The notes under the pieces: generated by a model
The model's database searches: none
What the model was told of the DNA's origin: nothing
What the model saw: the letters and a program-made list of their open reading frames with translations, nothing else
Translations under genes and position numbers: made by a program
NCBI GenBank assembly: GCA_964423545.1
Contig: CAYRFV010000317.1
Location: forward strand, 1-6,083
Source: JALOOE01 sp964423545
GTDB taxonomy: Bacteria > Chloroflexota > Anaerolineae > CG2-30-64-16
Reading direction: 5' to 3'
Length of the DNA stretch: 6,083 bases
In this document: piece by piece, positions 5,347 to 6,083 of the stretch
Position numbering within the stretch: position 1 is the stretch's first letter
How the letters are laid out: each line of letters starts with the position of its first letter

Positions 5347-6055
5347 GTGCACGCGCAGGGGAATGCGGCTTTCGACTACCTCGTGATCGGCTCCGGATTT
5401 GGCGGCAGCGTCTCCGCCATGCGGCTGGCCGAGAAGGGCTATCGCGTCCTGGTGCTGGAGCGCGGCAAACGCTATCGAGACGAAGGCTGCGCGACGACCA
5501 ATGGGCATGTGTGGTGTCTGCCGCCGTGCCTGGCACGCTGAAGCTGCTCTTCCGCTGCCGCAATGTCACCCGTTCGCTCTCTCACCTTTCTCTGCGTCTG
5601 GGTGATCTGGTGCGGACGAACAGCGAATCGTAGGCGGACGTCACCGACCGCCGCGATCGCCCCCGATTGCTCCGAAGGCATCGCCATCGCGTCGGTCTTC
5701 CGTGCAGACGAGACGACCTGTGTTGAGCGGGTCCGCTACCTGGCCGGGTCATCGCTGATGCGCTTTCTGCCGGAGCCATGATCGAGGCGGGAGACAATGT
5801 GCTCGAACGGTTCGCCGCCATATTCGGCCGGGTTGTGCGTCGTCCCGGCGACAGCTACCGCATGATGGTCAAGCCGGGTTGGGCGCGACGCACGACGATC
5901 CTCTTGGCGATGCAGACCGAGGGCTCGTACATGAAGATGCAGCGGATGGTGCTCCCCGTCCGTTCCAGTCGGTTGCGGCCGATCCGCGGCCCCGGGTCGG
6001 TGAGCCCGTCATCCGGCAGCCCGGCGAGTAGTGGTCTGTCAGCCGTGATTTGACA
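5347..6055 (+). pseudogene. Decayed GMC-family (cholesterol-oxidase-like) flavoprotein gene
   Basis: Four blocks of one family occur in the expected order but in changing frames. Block 1 (5347 to about 5485, frame 1, GTG start) is the FAD-binding N-terminus: 'FDYLVIGSGFGGSVSAMRLA', 'YRVLVLERGKRYRDE'. It soon becomes unrecognisable and ends at TGA 5539-5541. Block 2 (about 5508-5660, frame 3) resumes far downstream in the protein, 'VVSAAVPGTLKLLFR' to 'LGDLVRTNSES', so well over 100 codons are missing between them. TAG 5631-5633 interrupts it. Block 3 (about 5662-5777, frame 1), 'SEGIAIASVFRADE' to 'GSSLMRFLPEP', follows a probable extra C in the run at 5660-5664. Block 4 (5778 to about 5960, frame 3), 'MIEAGDNVLERF' to 'GWARRTTILLAMQTE', follows a lost base near 5777. 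After about 5960 similarity is lost; that frame ends at TGA 6051-6053. Intact relatives exceed 500 aa. A functional product is very unlikely. Confidence 0.83.
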
Positions 6056-6056
6056 G
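6036..6056. repeat. Inverted repeat CTGTCA-N9-TGACAG
   Basis: CTGTCA (6036-6041) and TGACAG (6051-6056) are perfect 6-bp arms around a 9-nt spacer. They lie just after the last recognisable pseudogene block, and the right arm overlaps that frame's TGA. It could be a remnant hairpin or chance. Confidence 0.3.
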
Positions 6057-6066
6057 GGTGGTAGTG

Positions 6067-6083
6067 ACGACTTCAGTCGTTTT
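6067..6083. repeat. Palindrome ACGACTTCAGTCGT with T run at the window edge
   Basis: ACGACT (6067-6072) and AGTCGT (6075-6080) are perfect inverted arms; as a hairpin, five pairs close a TTCA loop, followed by TTTT (6080-6083). This could be a short intrinsic-terminator-like hairpin, a dispersed palindromic repeat, or the terminal repeat of an insertion sequence beginning beyond the edge. The window ends before these can be distinguished. Confidence 0.4.

Noticed and set aside
5292..5633. Independent small protein in frame 3 overlapping the end of the SCP2 gene
   Set aside because: Only its last third resembles anything, and that matches the middle of the GMC family, so it is a pseudogene segment rather than a separate gene.

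Overview
This GC-rich, gene-dense 6.1 kb window reads as a bacterial chromosome. The gene content suggests Chloroflexota, perhaps a Chloroflexales-type filamentous phototroph or relative: a protoglobin/Rieske fusion, an MrfB-type exonuclease, and an SCP2 protein beside a cholesterol-oxidase-like GMC oxidoreductase. That placement is an inference from remembered family content, not from a search.

Layout. (1) 2-181, plus: C-terminal end of an NfeD-family protein. Its stop overlaps the start (ATGA) of a 355-aa polytopic membrane protein of unknown function (178-1245). (2) 1270-2628, minus, convergent with it: a 452-aa protein joining an N-terminal protoglobin haem domain to two complete Rieske [2Fe-2S] domains. 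This is the most distinctive gene here. Upstream are a near-consensus sigma70-type promoter (TTGAAA-N17-TATACT), a possible 11-codon leader ORF ending in a TGATG overlap, and a 13-bp palindrome. (3) 2859-4229, plus, divergent: an MrfB/YprB-like DEDD exonuclease with a C-terminal TPR-like region. (4) 4226-4254: a strong promoter (TTGACA-N17-TACAAT) embedded in the mrfB stop codon. It drives rfbC (4290-4853), dTDP-4-dehydrorhamnose 3,5-epimerase, followed 50 bp later by an SCP2 sterol-carrier-like gene (4904-5323). (5) 5347 to about 6055: remains of a GMC/cholesterol-oxidase-type flavoprotein gene. The FAD-binding N-terminus and three C-terminal blocks are recognisable, but they are separated by a large internal deletion, an in-frame stop and single-base frameshifts. 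The window closes with two small inverted repeats, the last followed by a T run.

Functional picture. The globin-Rieske protein looks like a soluble haem/iron-sulphur redox or gas-responsive protein with its own regulated leader. The NfeD/membrane pair belongs to envelope biology, MrfB to DNA repair and rfbC to dTDP-rhamnose synthesis. The SCP2 + GMC pair was probably a lipid-handling unit in which the carrier is intact and the oxidoreductase has decayed. No RNA gene, CRISPR array or intact mobile element was seen.
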